Part shown: one piece after another, positions 46,514-59,450 of the stretch
Position numbering within the stretch: position 1 is the stretch's first letter
Layout of the letters: each line of letters opens with the position of its first letter
Assembly: GCA_023105745.1 (NCBI GenBank)
Contig: JALGQZ010000001.1
Location: forward strand, 60,117,937 to 60,181,936
Direction of reading: 5' to 3'
Origin: Austropuccinia psidii
Lineage: Eukaryota > Basidiomycota > Pucciniomycetes > Pucciniales > Sphaerophragmiaceae
Length of the DNA stretch: 64,000 nucleotides
Position numbers and translations under genes: made by a program
Notes under the pieces: generated by a model
Databases searched by the model: none
What the model was told of the DNA's origin: nothing
The model's input: only the letters and a program-made list of their open reading frames with translations

Positions 46514-49500
46514 ATAAAATCAAACTCTTGAGGCATTTGGGCCAGGCTTGTCAGGATGCAAAATGTGGAAATTTGTGACAAATTTGGGTGAGTTGGTAAG
46601 GTTGAATAGAGCTTGTTCCCAAGTTTCTCTTTCTGGGTCTTCACTGAATTCTTTCCACTCTACAAGATACCATAATTTACCTTGTTTGGGAGTTGAGTCC
46701 AGAACCTGAGAAATTTCCTATTCCTCTTCCTCTTCAGCTATGACTAGTGGTGATTGCAATTGATGTCAGTTTGGGATAGTTGATTTCTTGACAGTTTCTA
46801 AAAAGGACACATGGAAGACATGGTGAGCTGACTTCCATCTTTAGGCAACTTGAGGTAATATGCATGACTGCCAATCTTCTTCAATACTTCAAAAGATCCC
46901 AACTAAATTTTTGAGAGATTCTTGTTGGGTCTTGTATTCTTGATATTATTTGAGGCTTGCCATACTTTTTCTCCATGTTAGAAATCATCTTGAATCTTCC
47001 TATTTCTATCTGCATACCTCTTAAAAACATTATTTCTGACTCTAATTCTTGATTGATAACTTTGTGTACTGATTTGAGTTCTATTGATAACTTTACAGAA
47101 GGTGTGTCTTGTGAAATGTTATTTGAATCAGAGCTGGTATTTATTCCATAAATGGCAAAAAAGGGGGATGCTTCTCCTGATGATTGTAGGAAAATTCAGC
47201 CAGAAGGAGACATATGTTCCAGTCATCTTGATGGTAACTAAAATAAATCCAAAGATACTGTTCTATAATATGATTTTACCTCTCTGTATGTCCATATGTT
47301 TCAGGGCAAAAGGCCGTTGAGAGATATCTTGATATCCTGAGCTTCTTAAATAATTGGGTCCAGAATAATGAAACAAATAAGGAACCTCTATCACTGACAA
47401 TATAGAATGGTAGTCTATGCTTGAAAAGACATGGCTAACAAAGATTTCATATAGGTTCAGGGCAGTAATTGCTGAATAAGCTGGAATTATTATTGCCATT
47501 TTTGATAATCTGTCCACAACTACTAATATTGAATCAAACTTGTTGGACAGTGGCAATGGATTGATAAACTACATTGATAATGGAATCCTAGGACAAAGTG
47601 CAATTTCATGAGGCTTGAGTAATCAAAACTTCTTATGGTGAGTGTTCTTGTTTCTTGAACATTTCTGAAATGAGGAAACATAGTCTTTGATTATTTGATT
47701 CATTCCAGCCCAACAGCAATCCCTCTTGATGAGCTTGAGGGTCTTCTCCTGGCCATGATGGCCAGCCAATGGTGATTTATGACACTTTTGAATAATGCTC
47801 AATTGAATTGAGTTATTTCTTGGAATAACCACTCTATCTTTGAATAATAGCAATTTGGCTTGAGGTTCAAGAGAATAATCTGTAACTGATTCACCTTTCT
47901 CTAATTTCTTGAGTATTTCTTTGTAGTCTTCATCTTGCCATACTTCCTCTTGTATCTGATTCAATAAATCTGAGAAAGATTAAATCTTCATTGGGAAGAA
48001 TATTCATTCCTCAATTTCATCTTCTGTAAGCATTTGATAAACATTTTCAGGATTTTTCTAGTGAAGTCTGCCTCCCTCTCTGCATACACATTTTCCCAAC
48101 ATGACAAGGTATTCGGTCAAGTGGAAATCCTACCTGCAGGTAAGTGATAGTGAAATGGAATTAAGAGAGAAATTAAGCCCAATGGGCTTGATGGCAAGTA
48201 AGAACTTTAAAAGAGAGGAATGGTCTGTAAAGACTTAAAAAGGATTGGGAAGGGAAAGAAGAAAAGCTCTCTGGAACTTGAGAGCCTAAGCCATTCCAAG
48301 GAGCTCCTTGGGATTTCATAGTTGAGCTCAGCTTGTAGAAGCCTGCAACCATCAAATGCAATGGGATTCTTTCCTCAGTCATTCACCTGACTCAGTACAG
48401 AAAACAAGGCATAATTAGAAGAATCATTATCTAAAATAGTTGGTAGAGAAGTATTTAAGTGAGAAAGTATAGGAGCAGTGGTTAAAGCTTCTTTGAGTGT
48501 TTGAAACTAAATAAGATCTTCCTCATTAAGGATAAAATGAAAATCTTCTTTGAGAAGGGAAGTGAGAGCAGTAAATGTTTTTGAATAATTTTTAATGAAG
48601 AGAAAATATAAATTGGCAAATCCAAGAAAATATTTAAGGGCCTTGATGTTCTTGGTCTGAGGCCAATTGAGGATTTATTGAGCTTTTGAAAAATACATCT
48701 TGAGTCCATCACATAAAACAACAAAGCCCAATTATTCTCCACTTGAGGAATGGAATACACACTTTTAGGTTTCAGAAAAAAAATTATTGTCTATTAGTCT
48801 TTACCAGAAAAAGATCAAGGAAATTCAACCTTGATCTTTTAGCCTTTTCTACTCAGTTGTGATGATTGTGCAATCAAAAGCCCTAGGGTCTAGTCATGGT
48901 GGTAGTGGGGGACTACCTATTCTGACATGACCCTGAGTGGAGAGCTCAAGTGCTTGTTGATTTTTTCTAGCATCAATGTGACACTCAGAGCTAGAAAAGG
49001 CCATAATATGACCTAATTAAACTACTACAAAAAAATCCAAACAATATGCACAGATATAATTTGAAACATTTTGGAATGAAGCAGGAGCATTTGTCAATCC
49101 AAATGGCATAACCAAATACTCATAAATACCATATTTGGTTCTAAAGGCAGTCAAGTGCTCATCCCCCAATTTCATTATCAGCAGATGATAAGCACTGTGC
49201 AGATCTATCTTGGAGAAGATAGTGGAACTGTTAAAGATGTTAAAATTCTGGTTCATTGGAGGAACAGGATACCTGTTATTCCTAGTGAAAGCATTGAGTT
49301 TGCAGTATTCAACACACAAACAAAGGCCACAGTGATTTTACTTGAAAAAAATGACAGGTTCTCCTGTTGAAGAGGAGCTTTTCCTAATGAAAAATTTCTC
49401 TACATTCTCTGAAATTTAGGCCCACAGTGTTTCTGACTCATTTTCTTATGGAGAGTTGATAACACCAACTGGAGGTAGAGACCACTCCAGTTCAATATTA

Positions 49501-49740
49501 TGATCACAGTCCCAGTGTGGAGGAAGTTTCACTTCTTTCACCTTGGATAATAAATCCAAATATTAGTTATAAGAGGAGGAACTACCTTCAGCACAGTTTC
49601 AATTTTTTCTGGCTCTTCCTCCTGATCCCACTGCTCCTCCAGGGAAAAAGGTCCCAATCCCCTTGCAAGAGATGAAGTGAGGATATAGAAACACCTTCTT
49701 CAACATATTTTATCTCTTTGAAGACATAATCTTTTCATGA
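46440..49740 (-). pseudogene. LTR-B element pol: RT, RNase H, integrase, chromodomain
   Basis: From right to left: RT (49017-49319; CKLNAFTRNNRYPVP, MPFGLTNAPASF; the YLDD box reads CLDF), RT thumb/RNase H start (48480-48860; ALKYFLGFANLYF-like), RNase H remains (to about 48000), integrase HHCC (47623-47964; HKSPLAGHHGQEKTL, CSRNKNTHHK), core (47266-47556; VVVDRLSKMAIIIPA), integrase tail (46770-47080) and chromodomain (46580-46740; KLWYLVEWKEFSEDP, ETWEQALFN). It belongs to a different Gypsy clade from the LTR-A/LTR-C elements. Many stops. Confidence 0.85.
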
Positions 49741-49746
49741 AACTAA

Positions 49747-51660
49747 TTACTGAGAGGGAATGATGGGAGAGTTATTTACAGAAGAAGGAAGGGAAAGTGT
49801 TTTAAGTTCACCAACCAGAGAAACACTGTTGACAGAAGTGGTGAATTCATTACTAGTAGAGGAAATAATACCACTAGAATTAAAGGTTATTAATACATTT
49901 TTCCAATAAATAATGGTATTACAATGGTAAAGGAAATCATGGCCAATATGAGGTCTTTTCCCTTGGGAAAATCTATGATCAAAAGTCCCATTCAAAGCTT
50001 GGGAAAGAAGGGAAGTCAACAACCAACCTGGTATAATCAGTGATGAACAAGGACATTTATTCATTGGAATTCAAAATGAAAAATCAATCTTTTCAGGGAG
50101 CTCTGACATGGTCAATGAGTACTTGAGAACAAAATCCTTTGCAATATAGGAGTTTGTAGCACAATAATCAATGAGAATACTTTAAAGAAATATCAGAGAC
50201 AGGAGAGAAAATAAGAAAATTTAAATATTTCTTGAAACTAGTATTCAAAGTGCACAATTGTGCTCTTGAAGGAAACAAGTGATAACCATTGAGCACATCA
50301 TGATTCCCACTAAGGCTTTTCCCTGATTGCTAGAGAAGCCTCTTGATTACCCAGGCCTATTGTGAGGCCTCTTAAAGCATTTTTCAACCAGGTGCTTTCC
50401 ACCACAATAAGTGAATAGAAATTCTTCAATTGTTCTTGCCGCTTCAGAATCAATTAGTATTTTTTCCTTATTGAGGAGAGCAGCATGAGGCTTATCCTGA
50501 AAACTTGAAAATTCTTCCCTTTATTACTCTTCTTGTGATTAGGCTTCTTTGAAGATTAATCTTGGGGAGTCCTGAAGGAATTGGACCCAGTGAAAAGAAG
50601 CTTCTTGTCTTGTGGACTACCCTTTTACTTCCTCTCATCAAACATGGCATCTAACTCCAAGTTAATTTCCATGAGTTATTGAAAGCTATCACAATAATCA
50701 GGGTGAGAAGCCCAGCGGTCCAATAGCCTTGATGCCAAGCCTCTTCTATAAAAATGAACATATGCCCTTTCTCCTCAATCTCCAATTATTTACATTAAGC
50801 TTCTGAAATCAGAGATTTACAAAGAGGCGTGATCACTTTTCTTAATCCTAAGATTATCCAACTCTTTTTCAGCTTTCCTGACTTCATTGGGATAATCAAA
50901 TGGAGTGAATAACTGGGTTTCAAACAATTGCAAGCTATTCAGGAGATAAGATGGGTCTTTATTGGATATATTTGAGATATTGTTAAATCAAGTTTCCACT
51001 GTACAAGTGAGAAAACAAGTTGAGTGAAGAACTTTCCTGCTTTCAGAGAAGAATTTTGCTAGGTCATTATGGCAGATTGATTGACAGGATAGGATAAATC
51101 CCCTAAATTTATGGGGTTGAGTACCATCAAAAGACTCAGGTACCTTTGTGGATGGAGTCTTGAATTATAGGTCTCTTGAATCGGGACTTGGAGCAACTGC
51201 TTGAGTGAGTTGTCTCATGAATTTAGTCATCTCCTCCATCATCTTGACAAAAGTTGGTTCAGCTTGAGAGACAAGAGGTTGATTAGAAAGGGCTATATTT
51301 GGGGCACTGCCAAGGAAGCTTCCACTTCAGTCTCTCCAGACTCTTCCTCTTCTACAGAATCCTCCCCCTCTTAATCTTCAGCTTCTCCCAGTCTTCTCCT
51401 AGGCCCCTGAGAGATGCCAGGGTAGCCACCCAACAATCCATATAATGATCTTTATCTTCTAGACTTCACACCTCCTCTTATGGAGGCTGCTTCTCCTGCC
51501 ATGAGTGGTCCTCTTTCTAAATTGCCACTCAGTTGATGAATTGATGGTGCACATTCAAGATAACCCCTTGTTGTAGGAGTGAGAACAGCTTGATTTCTTT
51601 GGGATCTGGTATTCTTGGCTGGGGGCTATTTTGAAAAGGCATTCTGAGATTAGAAATAAA
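49747..51660 (-). pseudogene. LTR-B element gag and protease
   Basis: Begins near 51640 (MPFQNSPQPRIPDP). An acidic stretch follows near 51330-51390, then capsid-like sequence near 51060-51180 (VPESFDGTQPHKFRGFI), a zinc knuckle remnant near 50370-50410 (YCGGKHLVEKC, first Cys changed), and a retropepsin start near 50170 (LIDYCATNSYIAKDFV). Protease continues through the open stretch 49747-50064. Decayed. Confidence 0.75.
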
Positions 51661-52431
51661 ATGAATTTGATGGTACTTTTGGTAACAAAATGAGGCTTGG
51701 CCAAATCAAATCAAAGCAGAATTCTTGATGAACCTGAGGAATCAATCAACAGTCTTGAGCTTAAATCAATGTGAAAATCTTGAGAAGTAAAAGTGACAAA
51801 GTCAAAATCTTATAAATGAATTAAGCTTCATGAAGAGTATAAAATAATTTCAATCCTTCAACCACCAAATTCAGTCACTTCTCAGTTCAATTCAAAATCA
51901 ATATCAATAATTACTTAATAATTAAATCAATTAACAAATTTCTCCAACATCAAAATAAGTTTCTTGAGGAATTAAATAAATCAATAAATATCTTCAGGAA
52001 TCATTTGAATATCTTAGTGAGTTGAAATAAGTCAGTCAATCAAAATCAATTATTGAAGACAAAAACAGTTCTCTTGAGGAGCTCAAATTCAATCACTCAT
52101 CAATCCCAATCCAGCAAAAATTCCTGAATCTCTGAATCAATTATCTCAATGAATCCCAATCAATTAACCAATAAAATCAAAAAAACAATAAGACCTCAAT
52201 ATCAAACAAAAGAGAAACATGAAATTGACTAATAATTGAAAATAGAGTGGAATGGTCAGTAAATAGAAAGTAATGGGAAAAAGCTCAATTTTCATATGAA
52301 TAGAGGGAATCAGCTGAAAATTTATGAGAATCATATAATTATAAACTCATGAGAATTCATAATGGATGAATGAGAAAAATGACTTTGAATGAATTCAAAA
52401 GAAAGAAGGAATTGAGATTTTATTGAAAGAA

Positions 52432-53141
52432 TGTCACAGGGGCTCTTCTAAATGAAGAGGGCCTGGCACTCAGTGAACAGACTTACTTGTGGAAGGGTCA
52501 GAGAGGAGTACTCACAAGATAAGGGAAATCAATAAAAGATTAAAATTCCTAATCAATAAATAAAATCCAATTAAGGAGCATTAAATGAAACAAAAGCAAT
52601 AGTAAAAAGTCAACCAAAAATAATCCTGTAACACCTTTTCAACCTTTTCAGAAATGAGAGAAGGATTGATTAGGATATGACCACCAATACTTGACTGAAA
52701 AAGTGAGGGAAGGCTAAGACTGACTTAAGCAATTAATAATATAATAACTCTTATTGAGAAATAAAATAATACCAATGATAAATCCAATAGTCCAATTTAC
52801 TGGGTGAAAAACACCCAGGTTGGTGAAGAGGGGCTAGTATATGTGAAAAATACCAGCCTGGCATTTGAGTGCTGAGAAAACATGGACTGTATTCTGGGAG
52901 AACTTTTTTTTGAGATGGAAACCTTTGTTGATGTATCCAATACGGGTTTTTTGAATCAATACAGGTATTTGCATCTGTATTGAGGACAGGCCTGTATTTG
53001 GTTTTGACTGTATTGAACTGTATTGAGCTTTGAAATTGTATTTGGTGGATATTCCATGAAACACCCTTGCTTATTGGGTTTTGGAAGATCTTCAATAAAT
53101 AATTATTTGTAATGCCCCTGCCTGTCTTCATGGCTGTGACA
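52432..53141 (-). mobile_element. 5' LTR-B
   Basis: TGTCACAGGGGCTC ... TGGCTGTGACA, 710 bp. No TGG-type primer site directly abuts its inner edge; the minus strand continues ttctttcaataaaatc. Confidence 0.92.
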
Positions 53142-53392
53142 ATCTCACAGAAAAAGAAAAAAAACCTTTTATTAACAAGCAATTGGAGTTTGGCTTGAAT
53201 CAGGCTTTCCAATAATAGTCTCATCTGGGAGGAACTTATTAAGCTTGAAGCCAGAGTATTTCAATTGGGAAAATATTACACATCCTTTCATTATGAAGTC
53301 ACAAATTAGAGGCTTTACTCCACCCAATCTGAAAGTAGAATAATTTTCCAGAAGCATGATTTGTGTCTTTTTAGGCCCAAAAAAATTTCCTC

Positions 53393-54939
53393 TGTTTTCC
53401 CAATGGAAAAACAAAACTTCCAGTAATCGATCCCCCTCAAGAGTTCTTCAGGAATATTGAAAAGACAGCTGCAGGATTCACCTCAATAGAAACGCATGTC
53501 ATTCAAAAGCTAAGATTATCAAACAGACATTCTTTTCTTACTTCATTGGAAGCAGCCTTGGAGAGTCTTTGTCTAATTCAGAAAGGGTTTCTCATATTTT
53601 GAAGGTACCTGGGCTTTTCCATCATAGTATTGGGAGAATGTGCCCAGACTTATTCAGATTTATATATGATACCCAGAATGAAGTTAATTACCCAAATATT
53701 TTTGTTGAAGATTCCTGATTTATAAATCATGCAGTTTTTCAATAAGTCTTACATCAAAAAACCCCTTTGTTTCCATTGAAAGCATTTAACAAACCTGTTT
53801 GAAATAATGAAAAAGTCAATTTCAATTAGCTCCTTTTCTTTCAATTTTTATGAAATATTTTATGATAAGCCTGTTTCAGACTGGGAGGCTACACTATAGA
53901 TTTACTTCAACTGAATTATCTTTCTTTTTGGAAGGTATGGCGGAAAAGATGATATTGCCTAATAAGGGTGGAGATATTGGTTCTACAAAAATTGACATCC
54001 ATCCCATGGATGGTCCACTTAAAACAATGTCAGAAAGAAATGAATCATATTATTCTCTCAATCATTTCCTATCAAGTTCTTGTCGAGAATCAGGCCACTA
54101 AGTATATCTGACAGAATCTTATGCCAACATGTTATGTCAGAATTTTTATGCATATAAATCGATATTTTTTAATGAGAGTAATTTTGTTCTACATTGGGGT
54201 GCACATGTATTTCAGGAATTTACTTTAGAGAGACATATTTCTATTGAGATAGAGAGTTCTGAATAAATTCAATTGAATCAGTAAAGAACTATATAAAATA
54301 TCTCTAGTGGTTTTTCTAATCCATTGATGATGGATTAACAAGCTCACACAATGTAGGTAAAACAGTTTTATTTACTACTTTAATCATTGAATACCCAAGG
54401 GATATATGTTAATGCCATAAAGATTCTATTTTCAAGGTGAAAGGATTATTTTTCAAAACCCACAGTTTTTGTCACAATTGCTTGAAACTATAAATGGGCT
54501 GAAATTCAAAATATCTGAATTCATGATCAAGTTGGCTCATATTTCTCTGATGTTTTCACAAAGTTCTTCAATGAAGCCCACAGGTTTGTGTATGATTCTT
54601 CATTTAAAAAAAGTGTTGTTGAAAGGTTGATGGCAGATGCACATGTTATTAAATTTCAGAAGAAATTATCACCCCATGCACATATTCTTTTCATACTTCA
54701 CCCTTCTAAAGAACAGAATTCAATCAATTAATATGTCAGATCCTTATTGGCTAAAGTACAAGTAACATATTTAGATCCAAAACTATATATAATAGTTACA
54801 AAACAAGTTTTTCATGGACCATGTGGCTCTATGGAGAAAAAGAAAGCTTTAATGGTACATAAAAAATTTAAAAGAAATACCAAAGGACCTTTTGTGATCA
54901 AGATTAAAAAGTGGAAGAGGCATACCCCATTTATAAAAG
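53393..54939 (+). pseudogene. Helitron Rep (Helitron-like N-terminal/HUH domain) relic
   Basis: Fragments match the Helitron rolling-circle replication protein in order: CFPNGKTKLPVIDPPQEFF (53393-53449) and then, all in one frame, PTVFVTIA-N-KWAEIQN (from 54459), RLMADAHVIKFQKK, the HUH motif SPHAHILFIL (His codons at 54675 and 54681), and QVFHGPCG (54813-54827). Two stops interrupt the last stretch. The helicase half is absent because an LTR-C element is inserted at 54940; it may continue beyond the window. Rep would nick and join DNA during rolling-circle transposition; this copy is dead. Confidence 0.75.
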
Positions 54940-56375
54940 TGTCAGCCTGTGACTCAAAACCAGAGCACAAGCATGACAGCCAGATACCATAAATCAATGG
55001 TATAGCCAAGATACCACCAAAACATGAAAATGAGCCAAATCAGCTCAAAATTTATCAAAAGAGAGAGGAAAAGTACCCCTTTCCAAATATACAAGTCCCA
55101 TCACCATAGGACAAAGAATAACAAAGTTATTCCTGCTCAAAGTTGTTGCTGAGCATAAACCTTAATTTTCCCCTCTCATCTGAAATAAAGAGTAAGTAGC
55201 TTAACCCCATCAAATGGGTATTCAAAATAAAGCTCTAAGTCAGGGCTATCCACTGGTACCAGCAAAACTGAGCTAGCACTAGTATTACTGAAGTTATAGC
55301 CAAATTAAGGCCAAATAAGGGTGAACAAAATGTTCACCTCTCATCTAACTTTTACAGCTTTAGTGTGAGATACCTGAAGTGGGGTCTTTTTGGGAAGATC
55401 AAAATTGGGGCTATCTGATGGTGTCATTCATTTCCCCATATCTCAACTAGAACAAAAGCTGTAAGACAAACAAGCCCAATACAGCTTTTGACTAAACCAT
55501 GCATATGTACAAAAAGACTTGTACATGGCATAACCTTGCCATATTTAATGATAGCCATATCAAATGAGGTACCATTGTGTAGAGCACATACAGGGCTACA
55601 CACTGAACCAATGTTGAATTGGATATCTCAAAAACTGACAAATTTATGGAAGTTTCCAGGTCAGCATCCCACAGTTTGGCCAATACAGCCTTTCTGTGGG
55701 ATAATATCCCATAACTATGATTATGAGGTGTCAAACTGACAAAGAAGCGTGTTTATACTTCAATACCTCATAGTTCGCTCAATACTGGTGTCCCATACAG
55801 GTGCTGTACAGTGTTCTACACGTCATACACGTCAGAATCAAGTTGTGTGGTCCCCAGATGAAAGTTTTCAGCCTGTATTGGCAAAAGCTGCCCAGATGTG
55901 GTGTCAAAACCACATCTGAGACCAATACAGGCTATAGAGGTCTTTTTAAAACCACAAGCCTGGCTTAGAGATTGAAGAATCTTCATTTCCTCTATGTGGA
56001 AAGGTCTAGCAGCCTTTCCACCCCATTTCAGGATAAAAAGGGGCCTTTTCACAGCCAGAAAAGGTTTCCTCATCCTGCTCTTGAGTTCCTATGTAGTACA
56101 ACTGTCAAAAACAGTTATACTCTTGGAAAATAATCAGGTATACTTTGAACTTAAGTATTGTAGTCTTTATTATTGTAATCCAACAGGTAAAGCTGCACCC
56201 AGGGCTTTCAACAGCGCTCACCACCACCATTCCACAAGTAGTAAAGCCCTTTTATGTTCATTATAAACCCTTATTATAAAAAATAATCTTATTCTAAGCC
56301 TTTATCACCGTGTCACAGTCATAGTTAAAGTTGTAAATAGCCTAATTACTACTTCATCATAAACTCAGCCTGACA
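54940..56375 (+). mobile_element. 5' LTR-C
   Basis: TGTCAGCCTGTGACTC ... AAACTCAGCCTGACA, 1436 bp. Flanks aaaag and ttttg differ, as expected for the 5' LTR of an element whose other end is elsewhere. It contains conserved stem-loops at 55872-55931 and 55996-56021. Confidence 0.93.
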
Positions 56376-56378
56376 TTT

Positions 56379-56391
56379 TGGGGGCCTGGCC
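56379..56391 (+). promoter_or_regulatory. Primer-binding site of the LTR-C element
   Basis: TGGGGGCCTGGCC three bases after the LTR, similar to the site at 28373. Confidence 0.65.
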
Positions 56392-56977
56392 ATGCTTTTT
56401 TGATCTTTTTTGACCTTAAAAGTGAGTTTTTTCACCTATTTTTCTTTATTCTGACATTTTGTTGTATCTTTTGGGCGTAAAAACTCTTAAAAAATATCTA
56501 ATAAATATCTTATTATATTTTTCTGAGTGGTATATTTTTTATACCAAGTTTTATTATTAATATTACTACATGGTTAAATAACCATAAAGCTCTTATTTTT
56601 GGTGTGTTTTACATATAAAGACACAGTAAGCCATCAATATAGTCCAAATTTTTAATTAAATAAGGACACTGCTTATTGTACAACCAACAGTTGAGGTGTG
56701 GTGAGGTATATTTTTAATTCAATCACCCTTTTATACAAACCACTTTGTACAGATTATGCTTGCTAATTACAAGTAAATCTGTGAGATACTGGTATACAAA
56801 CAGTATATCAGAAACCTGTAAACTTTAATTCTGATGTGGAATTGTTGATTCAATTACACTGTCATTTTAAAGGGCATATTGTAGTAAAATACAAGCCCAG
56901 AGGCCATTCTTAGACGTGCAAACAGCATCTTAAGAATTCTTAACTGACATTAAAGCCCTCTTTTGCTGTTTTATTAA

Positions 56978-58513
56978 GTGGAGGAAAACTACATACCACT
57001 AGAAACCCAGTCACAGGCCAACACACCAGTGACAACCTCAGAACCAGAGGGAAGCAAGGGAAAAGGAAAGAGGCCCAGTGAAAGCCTTATCAGAGCAAAG
57101 AAGTGGACACCCATTGCCACCCAGAGGAGTAGAAAACCACAAAATGCTGCTTCAATACAAGGTAAACCAACCTCAACAGCTTGTACAGGGAAAATTACCA
57201 TAATTAACCCAGTTGTAACCTCTAAAGGTAAATTGCCCAAATCAGCAGACAAAAGATTTGTACAAAGCATAGTCAAAGCTAAATACCCTAAGAACATAAA
57301 GGTTTTGACTGCTTGCAAACACTGATATGTCACCTGTTCACCTCAGAAACCTTGGCTTCCAAAGGAACCAACCAGAGGACAGAGAAGGCTTGTCCAGAAC
57401 CAGAAGACCTGGAAGAGGACACCTTGGGAACAGTGGTGGATGGCAAGACACTGAGGGAGATCATACCCACTCTGCCATTCACTTTACAATTCAACAGGAA
57501 CCTCAAACCAGAGGACTGGAAAGATATGGATCAAGTTCTTTGGCTCCACCAACTCCTCAAAGATTTATTCCAATGGAACATGGACAACAAGAGGTTCAAC
57601 CTGGCATCTCACTGGGCAGAACTTGGAGCAAGTTGAAAGAAAATCTGTCTCAGAGAGATAGACTTCAAAGGACTTATGATAATCACCAAATATTGGAATC
57701 CCCCCAGGAAGTTCAGACCTCTGGAGGTGAGGGAAAACGGGATAAGGGAGAAACAAGCCACTATCCAAGCTATAGAAGAACATCTAACCCAGACAGGGCA
57801 CACTCAGATTCCTTCAGGCTCACAAGGAGCAGGCCAAATCAGCTCTCCAATGGCTTTACACCATCCAGAAACCAACAGATCAGTGGCCAAGAGTCACCAT
57901 TCTTCACAATCCCAGGAAGTTTCCAGGAGAAGACAAGGATACAAGGGCAAAAACAAGACCTCTTTCCACCAAGGGCAGAGAGAGACGCAATGATCCAGAA
58001 ACTGTTGTACTTGGTGAAAGAAGTAAACAAGAACCAGAAGTAGTTGTAAATAACTCTATAATCAGTAGTCCCCTTAATAGAAATATTACCCCCACTCACA
58101 TTGAACATAATACTGTCTCACCTGAGAGTAACTTAAACAGTGATTTACTGTGGTTAAAAATGTCTCAATATGCTGAGCAAACTCAAAAGCAGTTTGCAGA
58201 ACTTGAAGCAAGCCATGAGAGGATGAAAAAATTAACAGCCTCCATGGATAAAATTGTCAAGACTCTTCAAGAAGGACATGCTCAATTGAGCAAAGCCTCT
58301 GAAGAAACCAACATAATACTGGATATAGTCTTTGAAGAACAACACCATAGCAGAAGGGACAGGGAATTTCTGGATCAAGACATAAACAAATTGTTTGGTG
58401 TCTATCATAACATGAAGCCCCAACCAAAAGGCCATGTTATGGATAATCCATATCACCCAGATGGTATCCAACCAGATGCCATGTTGGTGAATAAGAAAAG
58501 ATCTCCATCATAA
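56978..58513 (+). pseudogene. LTR-C element gag N-terminal region, several overlapping frames
   Basis: Open stretches 56978-57325, 57313-57636, 57327-58043 and 57676-57993 overlap in different frames. The products are Gln/Arg/Pro/Ser-rich. The 57327 frame ends with RDAMIQKLLYLVKEVNKNQK, like the end of the alternative gag frame at 29507. A coiled-coil segment follows (58160-58513; QFAELEASHERMKKL). The arrangement repeats that of 28844-29507 in the LTR-A element. Confidence 0.6.
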
Positions 58514-58531
58514 TACCAGGATGGAGATAAT

Positions 58532-59379
58532 ATGTCTTATTCTGAAAAGGAAGACTTGAAACAGCTTCCTGAGGCCTCAAGCTGGCCCAAATTCTCTGGA
58601 ACTGGAGAATATACTCATATGGAACTCAGAGATGATATTGATGGACTCTTCATTGACGTACCAAGCATACCAGACTACTGGATTACTGCTAGACTCAATA
58701 CAGCATTTAAAGGTCATGCTAGTATATGGTACACAGAAATGAAAGAAATCCATGGCAGGAGAAACTGGCCATGGTGGAAGAGTCGAATTATCCAAAAGTA
58801 CAGCAATGGTACTTGGATATGGCAAAAGACCATGTTATTTGAAAATGACAAATACTCAGTGGACAAAGATCAATATGAGTGGTGTCTTAGACAGTCTAAG
58901 AGACTCAAAGCCATTGATCCTCAAATGAACACTCAAATGAGGAATCACAAATTTCTGACACAAATGCCAGGGGAACTAGAGCATGCAGTAAAAGCAGATG
59001 CAACCAAAATTTCAGTCTAGATAAAATTGCTAATACCTTACAAGATGTAAGGAAAAGAACTAATATAGGGAAATTCACCCCATATAGAAGCAGTAGTTTC
59101 CAAGAGAAACAACCTTTCAGGGTAGAGTTTAAAGACAACCCCACGGAAAGAGTGGAAGAAGTGGCTAAGAAGAAAAATTCTTGTCCTAATTGTGGTTCAA
59201 CAGACCACTATGCCAACAACTGTCCAAAGGCAAAGAGAAAAGTCTATGCCATTGAGAAAGTCCCAGGGGAGGAATCCCCAACAGAGGACTCTGACTCAGA
59301 CTCTATGGGAGATTCCATCAGAGAGAAATCTGATGAAGAGCAGGACCCAAGAGAAGAATTTCTAGTGGAATACCAATAG
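58532..59379 (+). pseudogene. LTR-C element capsid and zinc knuckle
   Basis: Capsid-like 58532-59020 (WPKFSGTGEYTHMEL, IWYTEMKEIHGRRNWPWW) is followed, after a TAG and a frame change, by the knuckle CPNCGSTDHYANNC in 59152-59379 and an acidic linker. Confidence 0.85.
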
Positions 59380-59450
59380 GAAACCCCATTAGAGATCCAG
59401 GAAATACAGTTGGAAGCAGGCATGCCACAAGACACTTCCAACAAAAACTT

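Larger units (their letters stand above)
43139..53141 (-). mobile_element. Complete but decayed Gypsy element with LTR-B
   Basis: LTR-Bs at both ends (43139-43858 and 52432-53141) in the same orientation enclose, on the minus strand and in order, gag, zinc knuckle, protease, RT, RNase H, integrase and chromodomain. A purine tract (minus strand aagagggggg, 43862-43871) sits beside the 3' LTR. Flanks tattt and atctc do not match, so the target duplication has been lost. About 2.3 kb between chromodomain and 3' LTR is not retroviral and carries an antisense gene-like relic. Confidence 0.88.

Noticed and set aside
43139..53141. Two independent solo LTR-Bs instead of one element
   Set aside because: Orientation, a purine tract next to the left LTR, and a complete gag-to-chromodomain order between them support a single minus-strand element, although the TSD is lost.
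53172..53414. 80-codon minus-strand frame ending near a Helitron fragment
   Set aside because: Partly antisense to the Helitron CFPNGKTKL segment; no independent support.
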